Below, in pieces: positions 9,984-20,423 of a DNA stretch of 64,000 bases (the first letter of the stretch is position 1; the number at the start of each line of letters is the position of its first letter). Under the pieces are notes generated by a model. That model did not search any database, was not told the origin of the DNA, and saw only the letters and a list, made by a program, of their open reading frames with translations. Source of the DNA: Methylosarcina fibrata AML-C10. GTDB taxonomy: Bacteria > Pseudomonadota > Gammaproteobacteria > Methylococcales > Methylomonadaceae. The translations under genes were made by a program, and so were the position numbers. Where the stretch lies: assembly GCF_000372865.1 (NCBI RefSeq), contig NZ_KB889965.1:3927786-3991785 (forward strand), in the 5' to 3' direction.

Positions 9984-11792
9984 TCATTCCGGCCAGATCA
10001 GCGGCGCCAGTAAGATCACGACCAGACCGCAAAGAATCGTCATCGGCGTGCCGATCCGGATGAAGTCGGCGAAGCGATAGCGGCCGACGCCGTAGATCAG
10101 AAGGTTGCCGTGATGACCCATCGGCGTGAAGCAGGCGGTCACGGAAGCCATCGCCACCGTGACCACGTACGCTTCGGGCGCGTGTCCCAAAGCTTGCGCC
10201 AGAGAGGCGGCGACCGGCGCGAAGACCGCGGTAGTCGCCGCGTCCGACATGAATTGCGTGATGACGGCCACCATGACGAAGATCATCGACAAAATGAGCA
10301 GAAGGGGCCATTCCGCTACCAGATTCTGCAATCCCTGCGCCAGAAGGACGGCCGTACCGCTTTTCTGCATCGCGGCTCCGAGCGGGACTGCGCCGGCAAT
10401 GAATACATAAATGCGCGTGTCGATCGCACGATAAGCCTGGCGTGCGCTCAGACAGCCCGAGAGGACCATCGCCAGGGCGCCTGCCAGCACCACGACGTCC
10501 AGGCGGACGGCGTTAAAGGTTGCGGCGACGATGGTCGCCAGCATGATGGCGGCGGTCAAGCCGGCCTTGCGCCGCGGCTGCAATTCGCCGTGAAACGGGA
10601 CCATCATCAGAAAAGCGCGGTCCTGCGCGATGGCGGCCAGCGCTTCTTCCTCGCCCATCAGCACCAGCACGTCGCCGGCTTCCAGCCGGATGCTCGAGAG
10701 TTCCTGCCGCAAGAAGCCTTCCTGCCGCCACAGGCCGACCACCAGCGCCCCGTAACGCCATAAAAAATCGATTTCCCGAATACTGCTGCCGACGAGTTCC
10801 GAGTTGGGAGCCACCACCGCCTGCACCAATTGCTCCGTGACATCTTTTTGCTCGCCTCCGGGAGAAGGCGCAGCCGCGCCGTACCGGGCAACCGGATGCA
10901 ACTCCACGCCTTTCTCTTCCCGAAAGGCGACCACGTCCTCGGGAGGCGTATTGACCAGCAGCACGTCGCCTTCTTTCACTTTTCGAAGGCTCCGGAGGTC
11001 GTCCATTCTGCGTCCCGAGCGAAGCCAGCCGACGACGATGAAATGATAATGATCGTCCTCGGTGATTTCGCTCATTGTTTTGCCGATGAACGGCGAATTC
11101 GGCAAGATCTTGATTTCGGTGAAATAATTATCCAGGCGAAAGCGGTTGGAAGGCTCTTCCGTTCCTTGTCGCTCCGGCAGCAGAAAACGGCCGACGAGCA
11201 GCATGAACAAAATGCCCGCGGCCGAAAGGCTTAATCCGATCGGGGCAATGGAAAAAATGCCCAGTTCCGGACGTCCGAATCGCTGCAATGTTTCGCTGGC
11301 TACCAGAAAGGCCGGAGCGCCGATGACGGTGATCGTGGTGCCGAGCGATGCGGCAAACGAAAGCGGCATCAGCAGTTTGGATGCCGGAATGTTCCGCTCG
11401 CGCGACAGGTCGAGCGTGATCGGCAACATGACTGCGGTCGTCGTCACGTGATGGGTGACGGCGGAAAACAGCGCCACCGCCGACATCAGCACCGTCACGA
11501 CCCGGCTGTACGCGTCGCCGGCCAGACGCCCGATCCATTGGCCGATTTTCTCGGCCAGTCCGGTCTGCCGGAAAGCCCCGCTCATCACGAAGATGCCGGC
11601 GACAATGATGGCCGGTTCGCTGCCGAAACCGGCGAGCGCTTCGGAAGGCGTTAACACCTCCGTCAGGGTCAGCGCCAAGACGATGAGCATGGCAACGATG
11701 TCGTTGCGGATGCGTTCGGTGATCATCAGGGCGAAGGACAAAACGAGAATGACGATAAAACTCAGCCGAGGCGTATCGAGATTTTCTATCAT
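9984..11792 (-). CDS. SLC13/DASS-family permease with two TrkA-C (RCK_C) domains
   Basis: A 602-residue transporter of the ArsB/DASS type: hydrophobic helices in the first 205 residues, then two cytoplasmic RCK_C domains (about 215-290 and 315-400), then further helices to the end. The ends of the two membrane halves carry the serine/threonine-rich re-entrant patterns of the family (for example VTHHVTTTAVMLP and SDAATTAVFAPVA). Relatives carry dicarboxylates, sulfate or other anions; sequence alone does not decide the substrate. The start has GAAAGGAG about 6 bases upstream. It converges with the coiled-coil membrane protein gene, and a small hairpin (9936-9949) lies between them. Confidence 0.88.
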   Translation of the reverse strand: MIENLDTPRLSFIVILVLSFALMITERIRNDIVAMLIVLALTLTEVLTPSEALAGFGSEPAIIVAGIFVMSGAFRQTGLAEKIGQWIGRLAGDAYSRVVTVLMSAVALFSAVTHHVTTTAVMLPITLDLSRERNIPASKLLMPLSFAASLGTTITVIGAPAFLVASETLQRFGRPELGIFSIAPIGLSLSAAGILFMLLVGRFLLPERQGTEEPSNRFRLDNYFTEIKILPNSPFIGKTMSEITEDDHYHFIVVGWLRSGRRMDDLRSLRKVKEGDVLLVNTPPEDVVAFREEKGVELHPVARYGAAAPSPGGEQKDVTEQLVQAVVAPNSELVGSSIREIDFLWRYGALVVGLWRQEGFLRQELSSIRLEAGDVLVLMGEEEALAAIAQDRAFLMMVPFHGELQPRRKAGLTAAIMLATIVAATFNAVRLDVVVLAGALAMVLSGCLSARQAYRAIDTRIYVFIAGAVPLGAAMQKSGTAVLLAQGLQNLVAEWPLLLILSMIFVMVAVITQFMSDAATTAVFAPVAASLAQALGHAPEAYVVTVAMASVTACFTPMGHHGNLLIYGVGRYRFADFIRIGTPMTILCGLVVILLAPLIWPE

Positions 11793-12183
11793 ACCGCTCT
11801 CCTTTCTGGTGAGTTTGCCGGCTTACTTCCAGCCCCCCATCGCCGGCACTAACGAATGCGGCATTATAAAAAAAAGACCGGAAGGCCGGCTCGATCGTTC
11901 ATATCCTTTCGATTCGATGCCGACCTTTCAAATTTTTTGGTAGAAAAGGAAGAATGAAAAAAACCGATGTACCTGAAGATTTTTCTTGTTTCGCCCCATT
12001 TGTAAGTTTTTTAGTTGAAAACGGCCCGAACAATTGATCGGCGAGCCATTTTTTTATCGACAATCCGGAACCTAACAAATACAATAAGTCTCCAAGAATA
12101 AAGCCTTTTGCGTAGGCCGCACTATTTTTTCCATCGTATCCCACCGGCAAGCCGCGGGGATATGGGAGCGTATCAGTGACACT
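11793..12183. other. AT-rich gap with a leftward terminator and a doubtful 83-codon frame
   Basis: About 390 bases between the permease start and the PAS-like gene. A leftward frame at 11899-12150 encodes 83 residues with a moderately protein-like hydrophobic patch (GFILGDLLYLLGSG), but it would need a TTG start and has no ribosome binding site I trust. A leftward terminator-like hairpin just beyond its stop suggests that something here is, or was, transcribed leftward: a small gene, a decayed gene or a small RNA. Confidence 0.4.
11868..11890 (-). terminator. Leftward intrinsic terminator
   Basis: On the minus strand CCGG-CCTT-CCGG forms a short GC-rich hairpin followed almost at once by a run of eight T (plus-strand A-run 11868-11875). 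It lies upstream of the permease start, so it must end transcription coming from the 11.9-12.15 kb interval. Confidence 0.45.
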
Positions 12184-12819
12184 TTGAGCAGCCGCATGGA
12201 AAGACTGGATCGGGAATTCAAGCCCTTGCTTCGCCCTTATAACCTGGATTATCTGGAGACCTATTCCGGAGCCGTTTACGGCGTCTGGAAGAATTTTCGT
12301 CTCGCTTATCTGAATCCCGGATGGTACCGTTTCGCCCGCGAGAACCGAGGCGGGCCGTACGTTTCCAGAGAATGGAAACTGGGCCGTTCGATTCTGGACG
12401 GTATATCGTCCGACCTAAAGGGATTTTATGCGGCGAAATTCAAGGCCTGTCTGCATTCTCATACCGTATGGAGCCACGATTGCGAGTGTTCGGACCGTAC
12501 GATTTACCGTTGCTGTCATCAGATTGTCTATCCGTTGTCGCAACAGGCCGGTCTGCTGATCGTCAATTCCCTGATTGTCGAAGGAGTTCGAGGTCCAGTC
12601 CCGGCTCTGGAAAGTACGGCCGATCAATCGATTTATCTCGATAAAAACGGTTTTTTCTGCCAGTGCGCTTATTGCCGAAGAATGAAGAACTTTCGCGATA
12701 GGGAACGTTGGGACTGGATTCCCGCCTGGGTAAATCGCTACCCGAAAAATACCAGCCATACTTTTTGCCCGTCTTGTTTTGCCCATTATTTTCCGGCGGC
12801 TGCCGCCAAAGGGGCATGA
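12184..12819 (+). CDS. PAS-like sensory protein with C-terminal CxxC...CPxC cluster
   Basis: About 211 residues. The first 125 look like a PAS domain (GVWKNFRLAYLNPGWYRFAREN, then a long helix and a beta strand region with LLIVNSLIVE). The C-terminus has CAYCRR...CPSCFAHYFP, which matches the Cys-rich tail seen after PAS or receiver domains in some signalling proteins (typical form CxxC-KK-R ... W ... CPxC). A metal-binding or redox role is possible. The start is uncertain: TTG at 12184, or the in-frame ATG at 12196 (207 residues); neither has a good ribosome binding site. No kinase or output domain is present. Assignment is by pattern recognition. Confidence 0.65.
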   Translation: MSSRMERLDREFKPLLRPYNLDYLETYSGAVYGVWKNFRLAYLNPGWYRFARENRGGPYVSREWKLGRSILDGISSDLKGFYAAKFKACLHSHTVWSHDCECSDRTIYRCCHQIVYPLSQQAGLLIVNSLIVEGVRGPVPALESTADQSIYLDKNGFFCQCAYCRRMKNFRDRERWDWIPAWVNRYPKNTSHTFCPSCFAHYFPAAAAKGA

Positions 12820-12978
12820 AAGCCAATGGACGGTTGTACCGGCGACACGGCCCGGTTTTGCTTTTATCCATTCCCGAAGCTCGAAAGTTTTGTGACGTCA
12901 ATTCCGGTCTGAATTAAAACAAGCCCAACAATCTCTAATTAAATCGTACTGTTCGGGATAAAGCGGAAACCGGCTTCT

Positions 12979-13000
12979 GATTTCTCTCAAACGAGAAATC
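12979..13000 (+). promoter_or_regulatory. Hairpin upstream of an unknown gene
   Basis: GATTTCTC and GAGAAATC form a perfect 8-bp stem around a 6-base loop, about 60 bases before the ATG at 13063. It could be an operator or 5' leader structure. There is no T-run, so it is not a typical terminator. Confidence 0.25.
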
Positions 13001-13062
13001 GACACTTATCGACGTATCACTGTAATATTGAGGTTGAATCACTCAACCCCGGGAGAACCGAT

Positions 13063-13566
13063 ATGGCAACAAAAACTGACTTTACTACCGACGAATGGGA
13101 AATGCTGCGTGATGCGCCCAATCTTGTGGTGCTTGCGGTCGCCTTTGCCGGCGCCAGTGGATTTTTCGGCAGCATTGCGGAGGCCATGGCTCCCTCCGGC
13201 GTTATTATGGAAGCCGCGCAGGGCGGCAATCAGCTATTGCGGGAAATTTGCAAGAAAGAAGAAATGACTTCTTCGGTCGATTCGATCAAAAGCATGGCCA
13301 AAGCCGGCGGCGATTTTGCCGTTCTGCAATCGGACTTGCGCCGGGAAGCGATCGCCAAATCCCGTGGCGCCGTCGATCTGCTGCGGCAGAAAGGCAGCCC
13401 TGACGATGTCGTGGCGTACCGGGGATTTCTCCTCACTCTCGGCGACAAGGTCGCCAATGCCGCGAAAGAAGGCGCCTTCCTCGGCTTCGGCGGCGAAAGA
13501 GTCAGCGAACCCGAACGCACTTTGCTGGCGGAACTGGCCGATGCCGTGGGAGCTTTTCAGGCATGA
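13063..13566 (+). CDS. Conserved-looking protein of unknown function
   Basis: A 167-residue soluble, mostly helical protein with GGGAGAACC ahead of the ATG. Features visible: an acidic start (TTDEWEMLRDAP), a small-residue stretch (VVLAVAFAGASGFFG), and a later helix-rich half. Codon use matches conserved neighbours, and the frame is preceded by a clear leader, so I believe it is a real gene. I do not recognise a named family. No partner gene adjoins it. Confidence 0.7.
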   Translation: MATKTDFTTDEWEMLRDAPNLVVLAVAFAGASGFFGSIAEAMAPSGVIMEAAQGGNQLLREICKKEEMTSSVDSIKSMAKAGGDFAVLQSDLRREAIAKSRGAVDLLRQKGSPDDVVAYRGFLLTLGDKVANAAKEGAFLGFGGERVSEPERTLLAELADAVGAFQA

Positions 13567-13993
13567 TTTTTCTTGGATAAAACCTGTTTTTCCTTGCCAG
13601 TCCCGGCGGCGGAGTGCGTGACCGAATGGGCCTCCTTCGTCGGCATCCCCATTTTCCTCTTCCGGGGCGATGACGGCCCGATTCTAACGGCTTCAAACAG
13701 TCGGGGCCCGAAGTCATAACGGATCTGCCGGGTTGCACGGAACCGGCAGGTCTTTCTGCTGGATTTAACCGGAAACCGGGTATTGCCGAATCAGACGCCG
13801 AAGGCGAATGAACCCGTCCCGGTCGCGATAAACGGCGCTTCAACCTTTTCGACGGTAGGTCAAACCGACGGCTTCCGGAGCCGGCATTCCAGCCGTTTTA
13901 TAGAATCGCCCCTGCCTCACGCCGTGATCGGGTTTCACCGACAGGCTCCATAAAATCAGAATCCGAAACCAATCCCTGGCCTGTTTTCAAAGT

Positions 13994-14053
13994 GTCTCCT
14001 TATTGTCTCAAGAGACAGCCGTGAGACGGTTTTTGAGGCATAAATATGTCTCA
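13994..14053. promoter_or_regulatory. Cluster of GTCTC/GAGAC boxes
   Basis: Five copies of GTCTC or its complement occur in 60 bases, at 13994, 14005, 14012, 14023 and 14048. The second and third form TGTCTC-AA-GAGACA (14004-14017). The fourth and fifth can pair as TGAGAC...GTCTCA. This looks like a multi-site operator or a folded RNA, but no regulator can be assigned. Confidence 0.3.
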
Positions 14054-14355
14054 TCACATGCTCCTTCCCTGCAATTTTTTCCGATAGCCGTAGACAAGTA
14101 ATTGACGTAGATAATGAATTTCGTCGACTGCGCTGTTGGCCTGCTTCTTGATTATAAATACATCGGGATGGGTGGCCGAAGAAGTAGGCCTCCAGCTAAA
14201 TTGGCTCAACCGGATCAGAAAATCAACGTGGATTTGAACAAGACGAATTAATTTTGAAGTTTGAAAGTGGCCTCCATTCCAACCTCATCTTTTTCGGGCT
14301 TGATGAAGAACATGAACTGAATTGCAAAAGGCATTCGTTGAAATGCCTCGAACAT
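14054..14355 (-). pseudogene. Possible frameshifted small gene
   Basis: On the minus strand an ATG frame from 14355 reads 35 protein-like residues (containing FFIKPEKDEVGMEATF) and stops at 14248-14250. A second frame overlapping it, open from 14284 to a stop at 14054-14056, continues with plausible sequence ending in ANSAVDEIHYLRQLLVYGY and a basic tail. Joining the two needs one frameshift near 14250-14280. I recognise no family, and chance cannot be excluded. Confidence 0.25.
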
Positions 14356-14578
14356 GCAATCGTTGAGTTACGGCTAATCCTGAAGACGCTGTCGCTCTCG
14401 GCAAGCGGGATGCTTTATCCTTGAAATCGAGAATCGGGGTCAAGGAGCAATAGTGGTCTTAATAAATTTTTAATGTTTGAAAGCGGTTATTTATTTACAT
14501 TAACAAATGCAAGCGGACGCTTTTTATTATATTGACTGTCCGTTTGTTTTTTTCATTTCCTTACCCAGAGAGTAATCC

Positions 14579-15934
14579 ATGAAATATTCTTTGTTAAACC
14601 CACGGAGTAAAAATCAGCTTTCCACGATAATTTTACAAGGATCTGTTGCTCGTTCCCTGACGCTAACTATCGGCATCGGTCTGTCGGGAGCTGCGTATGC
14701 CGCCTCGGGCGATACGACGGCACCTACGGTTCCCCAAGGCCTCGCGGCCGCCTCGACCGCTTCACGGATCAATCTGTCATGGCAGGCCGCCACCGACGAT
14801 GAATCCGTCAAAGGCTATAGGGTGTATCAAAACGGCGCGCTGATAGCCGACGTGAAAGGCACCTCGTTCACCGATACCGGTCTGGGCGCCGCGAAAACCT
14901 ACAGCTACACTGTCTCCGCTTACGATGCGGCGGGCAACACATCGGCATCGTCTTCTCCGGTCAGTGCAACGACTTCGGCGATAGGCAGTTTTGGCGAAAG
15001 CGCTTCGGTTTCGGCCACAGCCGCAGCGCCAACGCTCAGCCGATCCGCCCCGGCCGGCATCTATTCCATTGATACCCTCGTGGACAAGCCGTTCGTGGAT
15101 GGTGTTCTGATTCGCGTTGGCTGGGACCAGATTGAAAAATCGCAAGGCTCTTACGATTTTTCAAAGATAGTGAATACAATCCAGCAAGCCGAAGCGGTGG
15201 GTCAGAGCGTCAGCATCGCCACATTGGTGATGAACGCCCCTACTTGGCTGCTCTCCAAGTGTAAGACGTTCAGTTCCGGGAACTATGGAAAAGTCTGTGT
15301 ACCCTGGGACAGTACCATGCTGTCCGCCCTGCAAAAGCTCGTCAATGCCATGAGCACGACGAAAGTGAATGGAACCGCCTTGAAGGATGACCCTACGGTT
15401 AAGCAAATCGACGCCTCGATCGGCGGCATTCAATCCGTCCGGTTGACTAATATGCCGTCGGGTTACAACGCCACCACGTTTGCCAATGCCGTCTACCAAT
15501 CGGTAGGGTACTGGGCCTCCGCGTTTCCGAACAAGCACTTGTATGTGGGTTTGTTCGGAGTTTCGGATGGAAAGTCGAACCCCTCGACGGCTGAGACCAT
15601 ACGGGACGGCTTGTTGTCCAAATACAAGGTGAACTTTTTTCAGGAGGTATTGACGGGCGACTCCCCTTCTCTGGGCGGAGATTTGGGCGACGTTCTTGCC
15701 GCCGTCAAGAGCAAAACCGGCATCATGTTTCAGGCCTGCGGGGAATGGAAGAACCAAAGAAAATGGTCGCAGTGCGACTGGCTCAAAAACGACTCGCCGA
15801 GTGCGGGTATGAGCAATGGTTTTAACAATTACAATGCCACCTATTTTGAAATTTATCAAACGGATCTGGTGAACAGTGCGTATTCTTCGCAGTTTCAACA
15901 GTGGCATAAAACCTTACAGCCTTACCTGCCGTAA
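14579..15934 (+). CDS. Exported protein with FN3 domain and glycosidase-like C-terminal domain
   Basis: A 451-residue protein. The N-terminus has a long basic leader and a signal peptide ending near SGAAYA-AS (about residue 41). A fibronectin type III domain follows (about 47-133; TVPQGLAAAS, ATDDESVKGYRVYQNG, YTVSAYDAAGN). The remaining 300 residues resemble a TIM-barrel glycoside hydrolase of the beta-galactosidase-like kind (GVLIRVGWDQIEKSQGSYDF, where families of this type describe a 'first-person' barrel strand; FEIYQTDL near the end could hold a catalytic Glu). I cannot confirm active-site residues. The ATG is preceded by AGAGAGT. No membrane anchor or sorting signal is seen at the C-terminus. 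Confidence 0.75.
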   Translation: MKYSLLNPRSKNQLSTIILQGSVARSLTLTIGIGLSGAAYAASGDTTAPTVPQGLAAASTASRINLSWQAATDDESVKGYRVYQNGALIADVKGTSFTDTGLGAAKTYSYTVSAYDAAGNTSASSSPVSATTSAIGSFGESASVSATAAAPTLSRSAPAGIYSIDTLVDKPFVDGVLIRVGWDQIEKSQGSYDFSKIVNTIQQAEAVGQSVSIATLVMNAPTWLLSKCKTFSSGNYGKVCVPWDSTMLSALQKLVNAMSTTKVNGTALKDDPTVKQIDASIGGIQSVRLTNMPSGYNATTFANAVYQSVGYWASAFPNKHLYVGLFGVSDGKSNPSTAETIRDGLLSKYKVNFFQEVLTGDSPSLGGDLGDVLAAVKSKTGIMFQACGEWKNQRKWSQCDWLKNDSPSAGMSNGFNNYNATYFEIYQTDLVNSAYSSQFQQWHKTLQPYLP

Positions 15935-15939
15935 GGTTT
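15909..15939 (+). terminator. Hairpin over the stop codon of the FN3 protein gene
   Basis: AAACCTTAC (15909-15917) and GTAAGGTTT (15931-15939) make a perfect 9-bp stem that includes the TAA stop. There is no T-run after it, so it may be a transcript-end or stability structure rather than a strict intrinsic terminator. Confidence 0.3.
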
Positions 15940-16044
15940 CCGCCTGATTTCGGATTTTGAAAAGGTACGCTGAAAAATTTTTGCCCTTGCTGTCTTTTAT
16001 CAAATGCAATACTTAATTAACGTTTATTTTATGGAGAATATCTT

Positions 16045-17541
<1,497 letters not shown>

Positions 17542-17900
17542 AAAAATCGGCCCGGCTCAAGGTCTTCGGATCTTGAGCCGGACCGGCGACGCCTCTCTTA
17601 TCCTTTTACCGAACCAGCAGAATTTGCTGTTTTAGTGCCTTCTTCGGGTTTCGCCTCAGGTCTGGCCGAAGCCCGATTTCAAATGCTCAGCCAGAGCGGT
17701 TAAACGCTCATTAAAATCACTCGTTATTGAGATAAACTAGAAAATTGTGAATGAAATGAACGAAGATACTCCTCCCTTCCCAGCTCGGTCAGTCTCTTCG
17801 TTATAGCGGGAATTCCGGTATTTCTTCAATAATTCGAGCTTATTTCCAGCTAAGCTAATAAAATTTAAATGCTCTAACTGGATAGAAAACTGGATTCGTC
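17542..17900. other. Intergenic region upstream of the LOV regulator
   Basis: About 360 bases that start with the TTCG hairpin. The second half (17700-17890) is AT-rich and presumably carries the promoter of the LOV regulator. I saw no GG-N10-GC sigma-54 element and no coding frame. Confidence 0.4.
17552..17581. terminator. Strong hairpin with TTCG loop after the YVTN gene
   Basis: A 13-bp stem (17552-17564 with 17569-17581, one G-T pair) encloses a TTCG tetraloop, 10 bases after the stop codon. An A-run precedes it, giving a T-run only for leftward transcripts, so it may act in both directions. Confidence 0.65.
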
Positions 17901-20423
17901 ATGCTCACAACCCATCCTCAAAACATGCCGGAATGGCTTTTCAGAGCGCTGGATTCCGCCAGTTGCGGCATCACGGTCGCCGATGCGCAAGATCCGGACA
18001 TGCCTCTCATTTATGTCAATCCGGCATTTGAAGCCATGACCGGTTATTCAAAAGACGAAATCCTGGGGCGGAACTGCCGGTTTCTTCAGGGGGCGGACCG
18101 TGAACAGTCCGAGCTGGCGGTCATCGGCCGGGCGTTGAAGGAAGGTCGGGAAGCCTCGGCGGTTCTCAGGAATTACCGTAAAGACGGAACGTTATTCTGG
18201 AATGAATTGCGGCTGTCTCCGGTTTTCGACGACCAGGACCGGCTCGCCTATTATGTCGGCATTCAAACCGACGTCACCGCGCAAAAGGAAGCGCAGGCCA
18301 AATTGCAAAGGCAGAACCCGAGTTTTCACGAATGCCTCGAAGCCATCCCTTTCGGCGTACTGGTTCTGGATGTGGAAGGGCGGATCTTCTTTGCCAACAA
18401 AGCGGCAAGTCTCATTATGGGAAGACGCTTCGAGCCGGGCGACAGTATCGAGGATTTCTCCGTCTATTGCCAGGCTACCGTGGTCGGCACCGGCCAGCCT
18501 TATCCGCGGGAAATCCTGCCGATCAGCCGAGCCCTGACGGGGGACGCGGCGTCAGTGAGCGATATGGAGATTCGGTCCGGCCATCGAGCCGTCCCGCTTC
18601 ACGTCAGCGCCTCTCCGATACGTAATCCGCAAGGCGAGGTGACCCATGCGGTGGCGATTTTTGCCGATATAACCGAGATCAGGGAAAAGGAAAACAAGCT
18701 GAAGGAAGAGGAAGCGCGTTACCGCGCCCTTATGAATAGTTCCCTGGATGCGGTCGTTACGACCGATGCGTCCGGAATCATTCAATCCGTCAATCCGATG
18801 GTAAAGTCCATGTTCGGCTACTCTCCCGAAGAGCTGCTGGGACGCAACGTCAATCTGCTGATGCCTGAACCTCAACGGAGTCTGCATGAGCATTATATCG
18901 AGAACTACTTGAAAACCGGGCAATCCAATATCATGGGAGCCGTCCGGGAATTGTCGGCATGCCGGAAGGACGGTACGGTGTTTCCCGTTGATGTCTCGGT
19001 AACCGAGGTAAAGCTTCCCCAAGGGATTTTGTTTAAAGGCATCGTGCGTGATGTTTCCCCGCGCAAGAAAGCCGAGATGCTGGCTGCGCATACCCTGGCC
19101 GAGCTCAAGAGAAGCCAGGAAAATCTGTTGGTTTTGCTTAACCAGTTTCGGGTAGGCACCTTGATGCTGGATGCCGAACATCGAGTCGAATTCGTCAGCA
19201 AGTCCTGCGAACAGTTCGCCGGGATCGATCACCAGAGCGCTCTGGGACAGGCGTGGGATCAGGTGCTGCCTTTCGCGATGCAGTCGAAATTGCAGTTGCA
19301 GCAGATGCTGGATCGCTTACCTTCCGAACGCTATCGCATCACTTTACACTGGGAGGATTCCGACCAACAATCTTACTGGGTCGAATGCGACGTTCGCGAC
19401 GATCCTCAGAACTCCCATCGTCATATCTTGCTGCTGTACGACGTCACCGAAATTCATCGGCTGCGGCAAGCCATCGAGGAAAGCCGCTACGGCCGCATGC
19501 TCGGCAACTCCGAGCCCATGCGGGAGCTGTTCAGTCTCATCAAGGACGTGGCCCGCGGGGACTGGACCGTACTGATCGAAGGCGAAACCGGCGTCGGCAA
19601 GGAACTGGTGGCTCATAATATTCATGCGGCCAGCCCGCGCAAGGACGGGCCTTTTATTGCCGTCAATTCGGCCGGTCTGAGCGAGTCGCTGCTGGCCAGC
19701 CAGCTCTTCGGCCATCGCAAGGGCGCGTTCACCGGGGCCGTGATCGATCAGGAAGGACTTTTCGAGGCGGCGCACGGCGGCACCTTGTTTCTGGACGAGA
19801 TCGGGGATTTGCCGCTGAACATGCAGGCTTCCCTGTTGCGTGTGCTTCAAGAAAAGGAGATCACGCGCCTCGGCGAGACTCGTCCGCGCAAGGTCGACGT
19901 CCGGATTTTGGTGGCGACCCACAAAGACCTGGCCGCAGAGTCACGGGCGGGACGTTTTCGCGAAGATTTGCTCTACCGGTTGCGGGTGGCCCGGCTTTGC
20001 GTGCCGCCCTTGCGCGAACGCAAGGACGACATTCCCCTGCTGGTGGAAGCGTTTCTTCGAAACAGTTACCACTTTTCCAGCAGGATTCAACCTCGATTCG
20101 GCGCCGAGGCCATGCAATGTCTGATGAATTACGACTGGCCGGGCAACGTGCGCGAGCTGAAAGCCTGCGTCGATTATGCCGTCATACACTGCAAGGGCGA
20201 GCGCATCGAGGGTCAGGACCTTCCGCCGGAAATCAGCCGAGCCGCAGCGCCTGCCGTGATTGAGTCGGAGCATTTGCTGTCCGTTGGGGATGAGCGCGAA
20301 CGCATTCGGGAGGCGCTGAAAAAAACCCGAGGCAACCGTCTGCAGGCCGCCAAACTGCTCGGCATCAGCAGGGCAACCTTCTACCGCCGTCTGACGGAAT
20401 TGGACATTGCCAAAGATCAATGA
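17901..20423 (+). CDS. LOV-PAS sigma-54-dependent transcriptional activator
   Basis: An 840-residue enhancer-binding protein. The N-terminal domain (about 15-135) is a canonical LOV domain: the flavin-adduct motif GRNCRFLQ with Cys59, then NYRKDGTLFWNEL and YYVGIQTDVT. Further PAS-like domains follow at about 140-260, 270-390 and 405-520. The AAA+ domain has Walker A GETGVGKE (about 561-568), the sigma-54 contact loop GAFTGA (about 608-613) and Walker B TLFLDEIGD. A Fis-type helix-turn-helix ends the protein (RLQAAKLLGISRATFYRRL). Known family behaviour predicts blue-light control of sigma-54 promoters. The gene stands alone, flanked by exported-protein genes. rpoN is in the same window. Targets are not evident from the sequence. 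Confidence 0.92.
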   Translation: MLTTHPQNMPEWLFRALDSASCGITVADAQDPDMPLIYVNPAFEAMTGYSKDEILGRNCRFLQGADREQSELAVIGRALKEGREASAVLRNYRKDGTLFWNELRLSPVFDDQDRLAYYVGIQTDVTAQKEAQAKLQRQNPSFHECLEAIPFGVLVLDVEGRIFFANKAASLIMGRRFEPGDSIEDFSVYCQATVVGTGQPYPREILPISRALTGDAASVSDMEIRSGHRAVPLHVSASPIRNPQGEVTHAVAIFADITEIREKENKLKEEEARYRALMNSSLDAVVTTDASGIIQSVNPMVKSMFGYSPEELLGRNVNLLMPEPQRSLHEHYIENYLKTGQSNIMGAVRELSACRKDGTVFPVDVSVTEVKLPQGILFKGIVRDVSPRKKAEMLAAHTLAELKRSQENLLVLLNQFRVGTLMLDAEHRVEFVSKSCEQFAGIDHQSALGQAWDQVLPFAMQSKLQLQQMLDRLPSERYRITLHWEDSDQQSYWVECDVRDDPQNSHRHILLLYDVTEIHRLRQAIEESRYGRMLGNSEPMRELFSLIKDVARGDWTVLIEGETGVGKELVAHNIHAASPRKDGPFIAVNSAGLSESLLASQLFGHRKGAFTGAVIDQEGLFEAAHGGTLFLDEIGDLPLNMQASLLRVLQEKEITRLGETRPRKVDVRILVATHKDLAAESRAGRFREDLLYRLRVARLCVPPLRERKDDIPLLVEAFLRNSYHFSSRIQPRFGAEAMQCLMNYDWPGNVRELKACVDYAVIHCKGERIEGQDLPPEISRAAAPAVIESEHLLSVGDERERIREALKKTRGNRLQAAKLLGISRATFYRRLTELDIAKDQ

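Larger units (their letters stand above)
13567..14578. other. 1 kb gap with a candidate decayed gene and clustered inverted boxes
   Basis: No intact gene is evident. Two things are reported separately: a cluster of GTCTC/GAGAC boxes at 13994-14053 and a possible frameshifted minus-strand gene at 14054-14355. The last 120 bases before 14579 are AT-rich and should hold the promoter of the exported protein. A near-repeat, GCAAGCGG followed by GCTTT, occurs at about 14400 and again at about 14511. Confidence 0.5.
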
